Positions 14,764-21,619 of a stretch of 25,725 nt of DNA are shown in pieces. The notes under the pieces were generated by a model. That model made no database searches, was not told where the DNA came from, and saw nothing but the letters and a program-made list of their open reading frames with translations. The stretch comes from SOKG01 sp964502665 (GTDB lineage Bacteria; Chloroflexota; Dehalococcoidia; SZUA-161): the NCBI GenBank assembly GCA_964502665.1, contig CAZCXP010000017.1, positions 1 to 25,725 on the forward strand. The letters are read 5' to 3'. Positions within the stretch are counted from its first letter, which is position 1; every line of letters starts with the position of its first letter. The translations under genes were made by a program, and so were the position numbers.

Positions 14764-15366
14764 CTACGAAGCTCCGCTGCTTTGTCCCACGCCGCCTGCC
14801 TTTCTCGCCTCGAGCACATCATCGCCCGTAGCCCACTGCTTGATGAAGGATGGCAACACGAGTAAGCCTCCGGCGAGACCATATTCCCAGGAGCCGTACC
14901 ATAACCCCAGCACTACAGGGACAGATACACGGAACATCCGATTGCTCAGCAAATGACGCTTTGTGGCTGCCAGCGGCAGAAGATAGAAGGCCGCCATGAT
15001 TAGCACGGCCAGAACCTCGAGCAGGACCAAGCCTGACATCGCGATGGTCAGCCCTTGGCCACCACCACCCTTCAGCCAGATGCTCCAACTGCAGCCGAAG
15101 ACGGCAGCGACCAGGATAACGAAGCTGGCCCAAACCTCGCCCACCATGATATAGGCGATGAGAATACAAAGTGCGCCCTTAGCCATCTCGCCCACCAGGG
15201 CCACTGAGGCGGGGCGCCTCCCCCCGTGCATCAGCACAGCCGTCACCGTGGCGTTGCCCGTACCCAGTGTACGGATATCGGTGCCGAAGAAGTAGCGCAT
15301 GGAGAGATAGGAGCAGGGGATGCTCCCGATCAAATAGCCAATCAACGCCAGAAGTACGAATGTCAT
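14764..15366 (-). CDS. PlsY-like glycerol-3-phosphate acyltransferase, divergent
   Basis: A 200-residue, multi-helix membrane protein. PlsY transfers acyl groups from acyl-phosphate to glycerol-3-phosphate. Family features: GSIPCSYLSMR (14-24), TLGTGNATVTAV (about 33-44, aligned with GSGNIGATN), a GEMAKGALCI segment where PlsY has D-x-x-K-G, and LKGGGGQGLTIA (98-109) where the canonical motif is KGGKGVAT. The usual GH before motif 3 reads GC (FGCSWSIW). Several conserved positions therefore differ, so it may be a lineage variant or an acyltransferase with altered substrate. It is the first gene of the minus-strand pair and is preceded by a good promoter. Confidence 0.8.
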   Translation of the reverse strand: MTFVLLALIGYLIGSIPCSYLSMRYFFGTDIRTLGTGNATVTAVLMHGGRRPASVALVGEMAKGALCILIAYIMVGEVWASFVILVAAVFGCSWSIWLKGGGGQGLTIAMSGLVLLEVLAVLIMAAFYLLPLAATKRHLLSNRMFRVSVPVVLGLWYGSWEYGLAGGLLVLPSFIKQWATGDDVLEARKAGGVGQSSGAS

Positions 15367-15414
15367 TTACGTCGCTTCACAAAGAGCAACACCGTACTCG
15401 CTAACACAATGTGT

Positions 15415-15443
15415 ACTCTAAGTAATAAATACTCATTTGTCAA
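15415..15443 (-). promoter_or_regulatory. Promoter of the PlsY-GT2 pair
   Basis: On the minus strand, TTGACA (15443-15438), 17-nt spacer and TAGAGT (15420-15415), about 50 nt upstream of the PlsY-like start. It has no GAAC-N4-GTTC box, a useful contrast with the virus-like operons. Confidence 0.5.
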
Positions 15444-15587
15444 GTTTGTTCAACCTGATACGAAGAAAGCCTTAACCTGCTTCAACCTCGAAGACAACCG
15501 GTCAAGGCTTTCCTATCCGCCTATGTCATCTGCGATTCCTATTTTTCAGTGCCTCCTTTCGTTAACTGCTGAACCCTTCCACACCGT

Positions 15588-15749
15588 CTACTTCGCAACA
15601 GCGTGTTCCACCGCAACCCTGCGGGTAGCCTTCCTCTTCTCCCTAATGGCTGCATAGATGCCACCAATGTTCAGATACCATACATATGCCGCCGGGAAGA
15701 GGATTATGGGTATTCCCACCACCAGCACCAGAATTACCTGCCACTCCAT
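15588..15749 (-). CDS. 53-residue single-helix membrane protein
   Basis: ATG at 15749-15747 is preceded by AAGGAGGT (complement of 15755-15762) at 5-nt spacing, an excellent start. The protein begins MEWQVILVLVVGIPIILFPAA, has one N-terminal transmembrane helix, then YVWYLNIGGIYAAIREKRK and a basic tail. I associate this pattern with small conserved Dehalococcoidia membrane proteins; its function is unknown. It is transcribed away from the capsid operon and is the last cellular gene before it. Confidence 0.7.
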   Translation of the reverse strand: MEWQVILVLVVGIPIILFPAAYVWYLNIGGIYAAIREKRKATRRVAVEHAVAK

Positions 15750-15971
15750 CTCGCACCTCCTTTTCTTGATTTTGGAGGGGTCTTCTCCCCATCCACCATC
15801 AGCTTAGCACGATACAGGCAATCCTGACTTCCGCTGTAATGCCTGTTCACAGCTTCCAAAAACACCTCATTTCCAGCCCCTTATGGGAGCATTTGTGCCC
15901 GCCCTTAACAGGAGGAGACGAGGCCAATATGCCTAGTCCAAGGCAGCACTTCCGCTTGCGACATTTTCCTA
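15750..15971. other. Intergenic junction between cellular genes and capsid operon
   Basis: After the small membrane gene's ribosome site I see no gene, no direct repeat matching the portal-side junction, no tRNA end and no recognisable attachment site. There is a weak GGGAGCA/TGCCC hairpin near 15885-15901. No N gap interrupts this stretch. Confidence 0.5.
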
Positions 15972-16001
15972 TTGACAGTGGAAGAACTAATGTTCTACTA
16001 T
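15972..16001 (+). promoter_or_regulatory. Promoter P2 of the capsid operon with embedded LexA-like box
   Basis: TTGACA at 15972-15977, 18-nt spacer, TACTAT at 15996-16001. The last 12 nt of the spacer (15984-15995) read GAACTAATGTTC, a perfect GAAC-N4-GTTC palindrome, placed directly against the -10 exactly as in P1. With the spacers right-aligned, 13 of 17 positions match P1. The scaffold gene starts 45 nt downstream. Confidence 0.7.
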
Positions 16002-16045
16002 TGCACCGCATTGCCGTGAAAGGCTGAAGCGAAAGGAGGTGAAAC

Positions 16046-16480
16046 ATGACCGAGGAAACCAAGGACGCGGAGAGAGAGGTAGAGGTCCCGGGTAACGAGG
16101 AGACAGAGATAGACTGGAAAGCGGCGAACGAAGAGCTGCGAGGGAGAGTAGAGCAGCTCGAGGAGGGCATCGCCTCCAGGGATAGTGAACTGACTGCCCT
16201 CAAGGACTCACTGGCAGGCGCAGTAGCTAAATACCGCGCCGCAGTCATGGCCTCGACGCCTGAGGTCCCCGAGGAGCTGCTCAAAGGGGAGACAGTGGAA
16301 GAAATCGACGCCTCCCTGGAACTGGCGCAGGGCATAGTAGCGAGGGTCAGGCAGCAGTTTGAGAGCGATGTGGCGGCAAGGAGCGTGCCCGCAGGGGCGC
16401 CGCCGCGGACGCTGCCCGACCTGTCAGCGCTCCCCCCAGGGGAGAAGATCGCCTACGCCCTGGCGAGGCAGCAAACATAA
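16046..16480 (+). CDS. Putative capsid scaffolding protein
   Basis: A 144-residue, strongly acidic protein with AAAGGAGGTGAAAC before its ATG. Residues about 25-65 form a predicted coiled coil (WKAANEELRGRVEQLEEGIASRDSEL in shorter heptads), followed by a helical region and a Pro-rich linker ending in a short basic helix (PGEKIAYALARQQ). A small acidic coiled-coil protein immediately before the capsid gene is the standard place and shape of a scaffold, which templates shell assembly and then leaves. Sequence identity to any named scaffold is not claimed. Confidence 0.7.
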   Translation: MTEETKDAEREVEVPGNEETEIDWKAANEELRGRVEQLEEGIASRDSELTALKDSLAGAVAKYRAAVMASTPEVPEELLKGETVEEIDASLELAQGIVARVRQQFESDVAARSVPAGAPPRTLPDLSALPPGEKIAYALARQQT

Positions 16481-16546
16481 CTTCGCGCCTCGAGTGACAT
16501 AGAGCGGCAGCAACAACAAATCAATAGAACTTAAGGAGAAAAGAAG

Positions 16547-17431
16547 ATGGCACTTACACTAGCAGAGGCATCCAAACTATCCAACGACATTCTGCTGCAG
16601 GGAGTCATTGAAACCATAATCCACGACAGCCCGGTGCTCCAGCAACTGCCGTTTGTCGAGATCGTGGGCAATGGCATCACCTACAACCAGGAGAACGAAG
16701 CGGCCACAGTCAACTTCTACGATGTGGGCGACACCTGGCAGGAGTCAACGCCCACCTTCACCCAGGTAACCGCCGCGCTGAAGATCCTCGGCGGGGACGC
16801 AGACGTGGACAACTTTCTGGCAGCCACCCGCAGCAACATCCAGGACCTGGAGGCCGCGGTGATCCAGCTCAAGGGAAAGGCGCTGCAGCACAAGTTCGAT
16901 GACACCTTCATCAACGGCGACACCTCCGCCGATGCCAAGTCCTTCGACGGACTGGCCAAGCTGTGCAGCGGGAACCAGCAAATCAGCATGGGCGCAAACG
17001 GCGGGACTCTCACCCTGACCAAGCTGGACGAGCTCATTGACCTGGTTAAAGGCGGCAAGCCCAACATGCTCCTGATGAGCAGGCGCAGCCGGCGCAAGCT
17101 CACATCCCTGCAGCGAAACCTTGGCTCGATAGAGATGACGCAGGACCAGTTCGGCAACTTCGTCGGCCTCTACGACGGCATCCCCATCGGCGTAAACGAC
17201 TGGATCTCGGATGAACAGACGGTGGGCAGCTCCACCGACTGCTCATCGATCTACGTCCTGCAGTTTGGGGAAGGCGCAGTCTGCGGACTGACCGGCCCCG
17301 GTGGATTGCAGGTGGAGAGAGTCGGCAGCCTGGAGAGCAAGGACGCCACCAGGACGCGGGTAAAGTGGTATTGCTCACTTGCCCTGTTCAACAGCCTGAA
17401 GCTCGCCGAGCTCATCGGCGTCCGTGACTAA
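16547..17431 (+). CDS. HK97-fold major capsid protein
   Basis: A 294-residue protein with AAGGAGAAAAGAAG before ATG. N-terminal helix LAEASKLSNDILLQGVIETI, then the E-loop-like segment with ITYNQENEAATVNFYDVGD, a spine-helix region, PNMLLMSRRSRRKLTSLQR, and the C-terminal P-domain/A-domain strands DGIPIGVNDWI, IYVLQFGEGAVCGL and DATRTRVKWYCSLALFNSLKLAELIGV. That last pattern is typical of HK97-fold major capsid proteins. It should build the shell together with the portal at 2684-4060. An encapsulin is unlikely because of the scaffold, connector and tail genes around it. No maturation protease is visible. Confidence 0.85.
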   Translation: MALTLAEASKLSNDILLQGVIETIIHDSPVLQQLPFVEIVGNGITYNQENEAATVNFYDVGDTWQESTPTFTQVTAALKILGGDADVDNFLAATRSNIQDLEAAVIQLKGKALQHKFDDTFINGDTSADAKSFDGLAKLCSGNQQISMGANGGTLTLTKLDELIDLVKGGKPNMLLMSRRSRRKLTSLQRNLGSIEMTQDQFGNFVGLYDGIPIGVNDWISDEQTVGSSTDCSSIYVLQFGEGAVCGLTGPGGLQVERVGSLESKDATRTRVKWYCSLALFNSLKLAELIGVRD

Positions 17432-17433
17432 GC

Positions 17434-17456
17434 AGGGGCTTGGCACCGCCAGGCCC
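17434..17456 (+). other. Hairpin just after the capsid gene
   Basis: An imperfect stem built on TTGGC/GCCAG with AGGG/CCCT outer bases starts three bases after the capsid stop. Such hairpins often adjust the level of downstream genes relative to the abundant capsid message. No T-run. Confidence 0.35.
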
Positions 17457-17482
17457 TAATCGAATGAAAGGAGGCCCCAAAC

Positions 17483-17884
17483 ATGGCAGTCGAAATGTCA
17501 GGAATCGTTGCCCTTCACTTCGCCGTCGACGCCACAGGCGCCTATACCAAGGATGCCCTCAATGACATCGTAGTCGCAGGGCTGGACGCTCTCACGTCCT
17601 ACAACGCCATCCAGGATGGCGAGATCAGAGGCATCGACGTCACCTTTGAGACGGCAGCCGCGGAAAGCGCAGAGGTCGCAGTCACCATCAGCGGCACCGA
17701 GGGAAATGCCAAAGTCACCATGGGCACAGACGCGGAGAAGGCGGAGAGATTTGACAAAGGCACGATGTCAGTGAGCAAGGACGATAAGATCGGGGTATCC
17801 GTTAAGGACACCAGCGCCACGCCCACTGCCATCGACAACATCTCCATTGTCGTCTACCTCCAGCTCGGCAAGACCGAGATCTAG
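17483..17884 (+). CDS. Putative capsid decoration protein
   Basis: A 133-residue protein with GAAAGGAGG upstream. It starts MAVEMSGIVALHFAVDATGAY and is rich in Ala, Thr, Val and alternating strands (EVAVTISGTEGNAKVTMG; DKIGVSVKDTSATPTAIDNISIVVYLQLG), suggesting a compact beta-sandwich without membrane segments or catalytic motifs. Position directly after the capsid gene fits a shell-decorating or head-fibre protein. I cannot link it to a named family; a tail-tube protein is possible but the fold pattern and size do not favour it. Confidence 0.5.
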   Translation: MAVEMSGIVALHFAVDATGAYTKDALNDIVVAGLDALTSYNAIQDGEIRGIDVTFETAAAESAEVAVTISGTEGNAKVTMGTDAEKAERFDKGTMSVSKDDKIGVSVKDTSATPTAIDNISIVVYLQLGKTEI

Positions 17885-17939
17885 AGTGAGCCGGTTAGAG
17901 GTAAGCCGGTGGGCGCTGCTTGGGGACGCCCAGCCACGA

Positions 17940-17977
17940 GCGTGGGTGGGGAGACGAGCCCTCTCTTCCACCCACGC
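17940..17977 (+). other. Strong hairpin within the capsid operon
   Basis: A 10-bp perfect stem, GCGTGGGTGG/CCACCCACGC, with an 18-nt loop, located just before the next ribosome site. No T-run follows; an RNA-processing or attenuation role is possible. Confidence 0.5.
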
Positions 17978-17994
17978 AACGTAAGGAGGCAACA

Positions 17995-18351
17995 ATGAGC
18001 AATGGCAAGGTAAAACAAGGCCTGCCCCAAACCAAAGAGGGCTTGCCCCAAGAGGCATTCGCCATCGTGGGGGATCCCCTCGACCCCGAAACATGGAAGC
18101 TTCCCCACCACACCAGGGCCATATTCAGAGCCCTTGAAGGCAAGCTCGATATAGAGAAGACAGTTGACTGGGATCGCATGCCCGCCGCCGTAGCCGCGCT
18201 ATCGCCAGGCGGCTACCGGGGCCAGAGGGTCGATGCCACCGAGGAACAGATCGCCGGCGCAGCCGGGCACCTTGCCAGCCACTACCGAAAGGCGGATAAG
18301 CCTGTCCCGGAAACCCTAACCACCTTAGCGGCACCGCACACCGTGCCCTGA
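17995..18351 (+). CDS. Small phage domain protein (HLAxHYxKA motif)
   Basis: A 118-residue protein from ATG 17995, chosen for TAAGGAGG upstream; the frame extends further but that part is the hairpin leader. Key segments are EAFAIVGDPLDPETWKLPHHTRAIF, AVAALSPGGYRGQRVDATEEQIAGAAGHLASHYRKADKPVP. The AALxxxGYRGxRV..EEQI..AAxHLAxHYRKA pattern resembles a short domain attached to some phage prohead proteases and portal-associated proteins, here standing alone. No protease residues are seen. Probably a structural or assembly accessory protein. Confidence 0.5.
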   Translation: MSNGKVKQGLPQTKEGLPQEAFAIVGDPLDPETWKLPHHTRAIFRALEGKLDIEKTVDWDRMPAAVAALSPGGYRGQRVDATEEQIAGAAGHLASHYRKADKPVPETLTTLAAPHTVP

Positions 18352-18369
18352 GAGCGGAAAGGAGCCATC

Positions 18370-19002
18370 ATGAACCTATCAGAAATGCGAGCAATCGTTC
18401 GAAGAGACCTCCACGACGAGGACGCCACTAACTATCGCTGGACAAATGACGAGCTCGACCGCCATATCGCCCACGCCGCCAGCCAGTTCTCCCAGGCACT
18501 GCCCGCGGAGGACACGGCAGACATCGCGACCACCGCCGGCAGCCGTGAGGTTGACGTCTCCCAGCTTTCCAGCAGAGTGATGATCGAGGCCGCGGAGTAT
18601 CCCATCGGCAGCTATCCACCGACGTATCAGCGCTTCGCTCTCTGGCAGGATACCCTCACCATCCTCTCGGATATTGTCCCAGACGGCAGCGATGCGCGGA
18701 TCTACTACGGCAAGCTCCATACCCTGGACGCCTCCAGTTCCACCATACCCACGCAGCACGAAGAACTGATCGCGCTGGGAGCAGCGGCCTACGCCCTGCT
18801 GGAGTGGGCCAACTACGCCATCAACCGAGTCAATGTTGGTGGAGCTGACACCGACGGAGCATACCAAGAGCAAGGCAGCCAGCTACTGGATCGATTTCGC
18901 AAGGAACTCAGGCGCCTGGGGCGCACCAATAGGGTCAGAGTAAGGCAACTCTATACTCCCGCCACAACGCCGGTCTCCAAATCAATCGTTACCGGCCCGT
19001 AG
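18370..19002 (+). CDS. Head-tail connector / adaptor protein
   Basis: A 210-residue protein with GGAAAGGAGCC before the ATG. It starts MNLSEMRAIVRRDLHDEDATNYRWTNDELDRHIAHAASQFS, a helical layout typical of phage head-tail adaptors (gp6/P22 gp4-like neck proteins that bind the portal ring after packaging). The centre has beta strands (FALWQDTLTILSDIVPDGSDARIYYGKLH), and a C-terminal helix bundle ends with RKELRRLGRTNRVRVRQLY. Position after capsid and before tail genes supports the role. I am fairly sure of the class, less of the exact family. Confidence 0.7.
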   Translation: MNLSEMRAIVRRDLHDEDATNYRWTNDELDRHIAHAASQFSQALPAEDTADIATTAGSREVDVSQLSSRVMIEAAEYPIGSYPPTYQRFALWQDTLTILSDIVPDGSDARIYYGKLHTLDASSSTIPTQHEELIALGAAAYALLEWANYAINRVNVGGADTDGAYQEQGSQLLDRFRKELRRLGRTNRVRVRQLYTPATTPVSKSIVTGP

Positions 19003-19046
19003 GGGCGAGGCAATGTCCTCGCCCTGGAAGGACTGACAGAGGAGAA

Positions 19047-19196
19047 ATGATCGAACGACTATACCGGGCCCTGTGGTCGAGAATAGGAGGCCGTCCCTGG
19101 ACATACATCATCCGAGACAGCGAGCACAACCATCCCCTTGTATGGCTGCTCATAGCCCAGGCGATCGGCATTATTCTAGGCCACATCTTCTGGTAA
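19047..19196 (+). CDS. 49-residue membrane protein in the capsid operon
   Basis: ATG 19047 is preceded by AGAGGAG. The protein begins MIERLYRALWSRIGGRPWTYIIRD, then has one C-terminal transmembrane helix (LVWLLIAQAIGIILGHIFW). A single-span protein among late genes could be a holin-like or membrane-targeting factor, but its one helix is C-terminal and no lysin is nearby. It ends in TAA that itself begins the TAAGGAGGT ribosome site for the next frame. Confidence 0.6.
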   Translation: MIERLYRALWSRIGGRPWTYIIRDSEHNHPLVWLLIAQAIGIILGHIFW

Positions 19197-19240
19197 GGAG
19201 GTAGGGACCCCGACATGTCGGGGCCCAGAAGCTCTAGATG
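19195..19240 (+). promoter_or_regulatory. Hairpin and 8-codon leader between ribosome site and tail gene start
   Basis: A strong AAGGAGGT (19195-19202) lies 35 nt before the tail ATG (19238), too far for direct use. Between them is an imperfect palindrome (19204-19226; core CCCCGACATGTCGGGG). If folded it would bring the site to about 12 nt from the ATG. Alternatively ATG 19215 inside the palindrome opens an 8-codon frame whose TGA (19239-19241) overlaps the tail ATG, allowing termination-reinitiation. Confidence 0.4.
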
Positions 19241-21619
19241 AGGACACTGTCATCCACCCTAACCGCAGCGCAGAAGTCCACCTCAGCCCGCCCTCATCCG
19301 AAGGTCGAGGTCTTTGAGAAGATAGGCGGCATCACCCGCCTATCTTGGACTCGGCTCTATGAAGGCAGCGAGGACGAGAAATTCCACGCCTGCTGCATGG
19401 CCGGCGACGGCTCTCTCATCCGAGTGAGAACCGACGCCTCCAACAACCTCTACCGCCAGCGGGTTACCAGTCCTGACGAGAACTCTGACTACTCCCAGTG
19501 GACGGATTGGGGGGCAACGGCATATGCGCTGGCGGTATGCTGCTATGGTGCAACCGTACATGCATGGAGAATAGGCACAGATGGGATATTGTACTTATCT
19601 GTGAGTAGTGACAACGGGGCAAGTTTTGGTAGCTGGCAGAATATGGGCGAGATCGGCGGGACAGCGGGCTTCCGCCTGGCTGCCTGTTTCAAGAATGCCA
19701 GCGAAGCGATAGTCCTGTATTGGGATGGGTCGAACATCAACCGCCGTCGGTATGATCCCGCTGCTTCTCCTCAGTGGATAAGTCCAGCGGGGCATAATGA
19801 CCCGGATGGCCAATGGATTGATGAGGCGCAAACCTACGATGATAACACAGGTACGTTTGGCTATGATGCAAATGTGGCAAAGAATACGTGGTCTTCCTTC
19901 ATTGAGTTTACTCATGCTGCATTGCTTTGCTCTAAGGTTCGTTATTATGCCTCCAACATTGGAGCTGGGGCGCAGATCGATATAGATGTTTATTATGGCG
20001 GGGCATGGCATGATGTCTACGAGGGCAATGCCGCACAGGGTGCGTATACAGAACACGCTGTAACACCGAGCCAAACGGTAACCAAGGCCAGGGTTCGGCT
20101 GAAGCCAGTTGACGCATTACGGCATGTAAGGATTCACGATTTCGATTTTGAGCAGGACAATACCTGGGAAGCAGCGGCTGCCTGGACAAACTCGATGAAC
20201 TCAATCACCGGCCTGGCAGTCACCTACATGGGCGACTGGAACATCGTACTCACAGGCACACAAGCCACTACCCTGAAGCCCATCGTCTGTACCTGCGTCC
20301 TGGGGGATGGCTACTGCGCAGCCGTGGGGAACTGGTCATCCTTAAGAGAACTCATGATCGCAGAGTCAGACAGCGATATCGCCTTCGAGTTTCCCACCCT
20401 TGATATGCCCGATGTCTTCAGGGCCTTCTTCGTCGAGGCCTACTCCGGCAGCGAGTCCTACAGCCGCCCTTACTGGACACACAGCCTGGCAACCGCCGAC
20501 TTCGTCGACAACCTGTGGCGTGAGCCCGTCCCCTTCAACCTATCCAGTAACTACGGCCTGGCTATGTGCCACAAGAGCCCCCACATCTGGCTAACACGGC
20601 CTGATGGCGTGTGGCGAGCTTCAATACCGGCGGGGAGCGTTGAGATTACCGATAGCGTTCTGCAAATAGAAGCCGAGACCGACGAAACGTCAGGACGCAT
20701 TACCATCGTCCTCAGGAACGATGATGGGCGCTTTGCCAATATTGGCCAGTCAGGTGATACCTACGAAGCAATAAAGCTTGGCTCAGAGATTAGATTCTCA
20801 CCAGGGTATCACACGAAGGCGGAATCATCGCCTGAACACTCAACAGGGCTTGCTCACTGGATAACAGGCTGGGAATACACAGCATACGGTGGTCATGCCG
20901 AGTTCATTGTTCATGCCGTGGATGGTTGGGGATTGCTTGAAGAGTGGAAGGCTAGGCGACAGTTCTCATGGGCATCTGGGGATAGAAACATATTCCAACT
21001 GCTAAACTTCATCTTTGCCCGGGCGGGACTTGAGTTCTCATCCTTCAGCAGCAGCTCGGCGATTACAGCCCAGTACCCAACATTTGCAATCTACCCCAGA
21101 GAAAGCGGCAGGACGGCGGTGCTCAGGCTTGTGGCAATGGTTGAGGATGTCTTATTCTTCAGGGGGCATTACGGGTATCTTAAACATCCGCAAACCTCAG
21201 ATAGCACCGATTATACGTATGGCACGGATCATGTAATCCACGAAGCGGTCTACAGGCAGTATGTGAAGCAGGTTAATAGGGCCCAGGCCTTTGGAGATAG
21301 CGTATTCACCGAGGACTGGGACTGGGATGAGATTGAGTTGGTCTTGGACAAACTTGCCCAAGCGCATGACATGAACCTTGATACGACAACCAAGGCTCAT
21401 CAAAGAGGCGATGCCATGCTGAGGGAGGCGGCCATCAGAGCAACTTCAGGGTATATCATAGTGCCGCTAAACTGCGGCCAGGAGCTATATGACGTCGTCG
21501 AAATCACAGATTCACGTGCGGGGCTAAGCTCGGCCAGGCGAAGGATCCTGGGTCTTAACCACCGTTATGTGCCAGCTAAAGGCATCTACTCCTTAACTGC
21601 CATCCTGGGGAGGGTGTGA
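19238..21619 (+). CDS. Large tail / baseplate-type protein
   Basis: A 793-residue protein. Residues about 1-60 form a leader (QKSTSARPHPKVEVFEKIGG). Residues about 45-180 contain repeated W/Y-rich blades (LIRVRTDASNNLYRQRV, WRIGTDGILYLSVSSDNGASFGSW) typical of beta-propeller or sialidase-like folds. From about 467 (SVEITDSVLQIEAETDETSGRITIVLRNDDGRF, GSEIRFSPGY, WITGWEY) it resembles phage baseplate hub or siphovirus-like tail proteins, and the C-terminus ends RRILGLNHRYVPAKGIYSLTAILGRV. It is likely the particle's adsorption or tail-tip protein. Sequence around 19520-20150 is more A/T-rich than flanking parts, hinting at exchange within the gene. No tape measure or tail tube precedes it. Confidence 0.65.
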   Translation: MRTLSSTLTAAQKSTSARPHPKVEVFEKIGGITRLSWTRLYEGSEDEKFHACCMAGDGSLIRVRTDASNNLYRQRVTSPDENSDYSQWTDWGATAYALAVCCYGATVHAWRIGTDGILYLSVSSDNGASFGSWQNMGEIGGTAGFRLAACFKNASEAIVLYWDGSNINRRRYDPAASPQWISPAGHNDPDGQWIDEAQTYDDNTGTFGYDANVAKNTWSSFIEFTHAALLCSKVRYYASNIGAGAQIDIDVYYGGAWHDVYEGNAAQGAYTEHAVTPSQTVTKARVRLKPVDALRHVRIHDFDFEQDNTWEAAAAWTNSMNSITGLAVTYMGDWNIVLTGTQATTLKPIVCTCVLGDGYCAAVGNWSSLRELMIAESDSDIAFEFPTLDMPDVFRAFFVEAYSGSESYSRPYWTHSLATADFVDNLWREPVPFNLSSNYGLAMCHKSPHIWLTRPDGVWRASIPAGSVEITDSVLQIEAETDETSGRITIVLRNDDGRFANIGQSGDTYEAIKLGSEIRFSPGYHTKAESSPEHSTGLAHWITGWEYTAYGGHAEFIVHAVDGWGLLEEWKARRQFSWASGDRNIFQLLNFIFARAGLEFSSFSSSSAITAQYPTFAIYPRESGRTAVLRLVAMVEDVLFFRGHYGYLKHPQTSDSTDYTYGTDHVIHEAVYRQYVKQVNRAQAFGDSVFTEDWDWDEIELVLDKLAQAHDMNLDTTTKAHQRGDAMLREAAIRATSGYIIVPLNCGQELYDVVEITDSRAGLSSARRRILGLNHRYVPAKGIYSLTAILGRV

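Noticed and set aside
4061..16000. Direct repeats or attachment sites bounding the cellular block or a prophage
   Set aside because: I compared the sequences near 4061-4220 and 15750-16045 and found no shared direct repeat, tRNA end or integrase.
16547..17431. Encapsulin nanocompartment instead of viral capsid
   Set aside because: Scaffold, connector, fibre and, probably, portal and terminase genes accompany it; no cargo-loading signal gene is seen.
19047..19196. Calling the 49-residue membrane protein a holin
   Set aside because: Single C-terminal helix and no adjacent lysin; the position alone does not support a lysis role.
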